Origin: JADJYF01 sp043782755
GTDB lineage: Bacteria; Pseudomonadota; Gammaproteobacteria; Ga0077536
Length of the DNA stretch: 21,842 bases
Direction: 5' to 3'
Assembly (NCBI GenBank): GCA_043782755.1
Contig: JAYWAC010000330.1
Location: 1 to 21,842 of the forward strand
Shown: positions 21,809 to 21,842 of the stretch, in pieces
Position numbering within the stretch: the stretch's first letter is position 1
Layout: every line of letters begins with the position of its first letter
The notes under the pieces: generated by a model
Database searches by the model: none
What the model was told of the DNA's origin: nothing
The model's input: only the letters and a program-made list of their open reading frames with translations
Translations under genes and position numbers: made by a program

Positions 21809-21842
21809 CTTGACGGTGGCAACGTTTCGAATGTGGTGGCCG

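Noticed and set aside
1..21842. CRISPR arrays, tRNA or rRNA genes, transposases, integrases
   Set aside because: I saw no regularly spaced repeats, tRNA-like cloverleaf with TTCGA-type arm, rRNA core motif, or DDE or tyrosine recombinase pattern in the translated frames.

Overview
The window is GC-rich, densely coded bacterial DNA. Shine-Dalgarno sites are good, and AlkB, a MOSC protein, a fused membrane/spermidine-synthase protein and many catabolic enzymes lie on short intergenic spacers. This suggests a proteobacterium, probably a gammaproteobacterium with a large catabolic repertoire. No rRNA, tRNA, CRISPR array, intact mobile element or phage gene was seen, so the exact taxon cannot be fixed from this sequence.

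Layout. 1-1608: the end of a probable TPM-domain protein, then on the minus strand a VIT1/CCC1-type Fe/Mn transporter and AlkB. 1813-4034: a plus-strand pair, a soluble bacterial cytochrome P450 and an HSL-type esterase. 4102-6023: minus strand, a MOSC protein and a membrane-anchored lysozyme-like (SLT) protein. 6304-9500: plus strand, an amidase close to 6-aminohexanoate-cyclic-dimer hydrolase (NylA), a 359-base gap rich in dyads, and a conserved 466-residue protein of unknown function. 9560-10414: a second MOSC protein on the minus strand. 10640-16296: a plus-strand run of five catabolic genes (TfdB/phenol-hydroxylase-type flavin monooxygenase, 3-hydroxyisobutyrate-dehydrogenase-family reductase, MmgE/PrpD protein, carboxymuconolactone-decarboxylase-like protein, lactonase-type metallo-beta-lactamase fold). 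16560-18644: the fused membrane/spermidine-synthase-like protein. 18874-21544: a crotonase-fold protein that closely resembles 6-oxocamphor hydrolase, a broken remnant of a molybdopterin oxidoreductase, a secreted EF-hand protein, a SnoaL-like protein and an EthD-like protein.

How the genes may work together. The P450, flavin monooxygenase, dehydrogenase, C-C hydrolase of the beta-diketone type, lactonase-like and CMD-like proteins and the esterase are the classes of enzyme needed to hydroxylate, oxidise, open and hydrolyse a cyclic organic compound (aromatic or terpenoid). The 10640-16296 run is the strongest candidate for a little-described degradation operon. Its substrate cannot be read from the sequence. 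Signs of gene decay (the molybdopterin-enzyme tail at 19721-19921, a possible HipA tail near the right edge) suggest the right-hand third has been rearranged.
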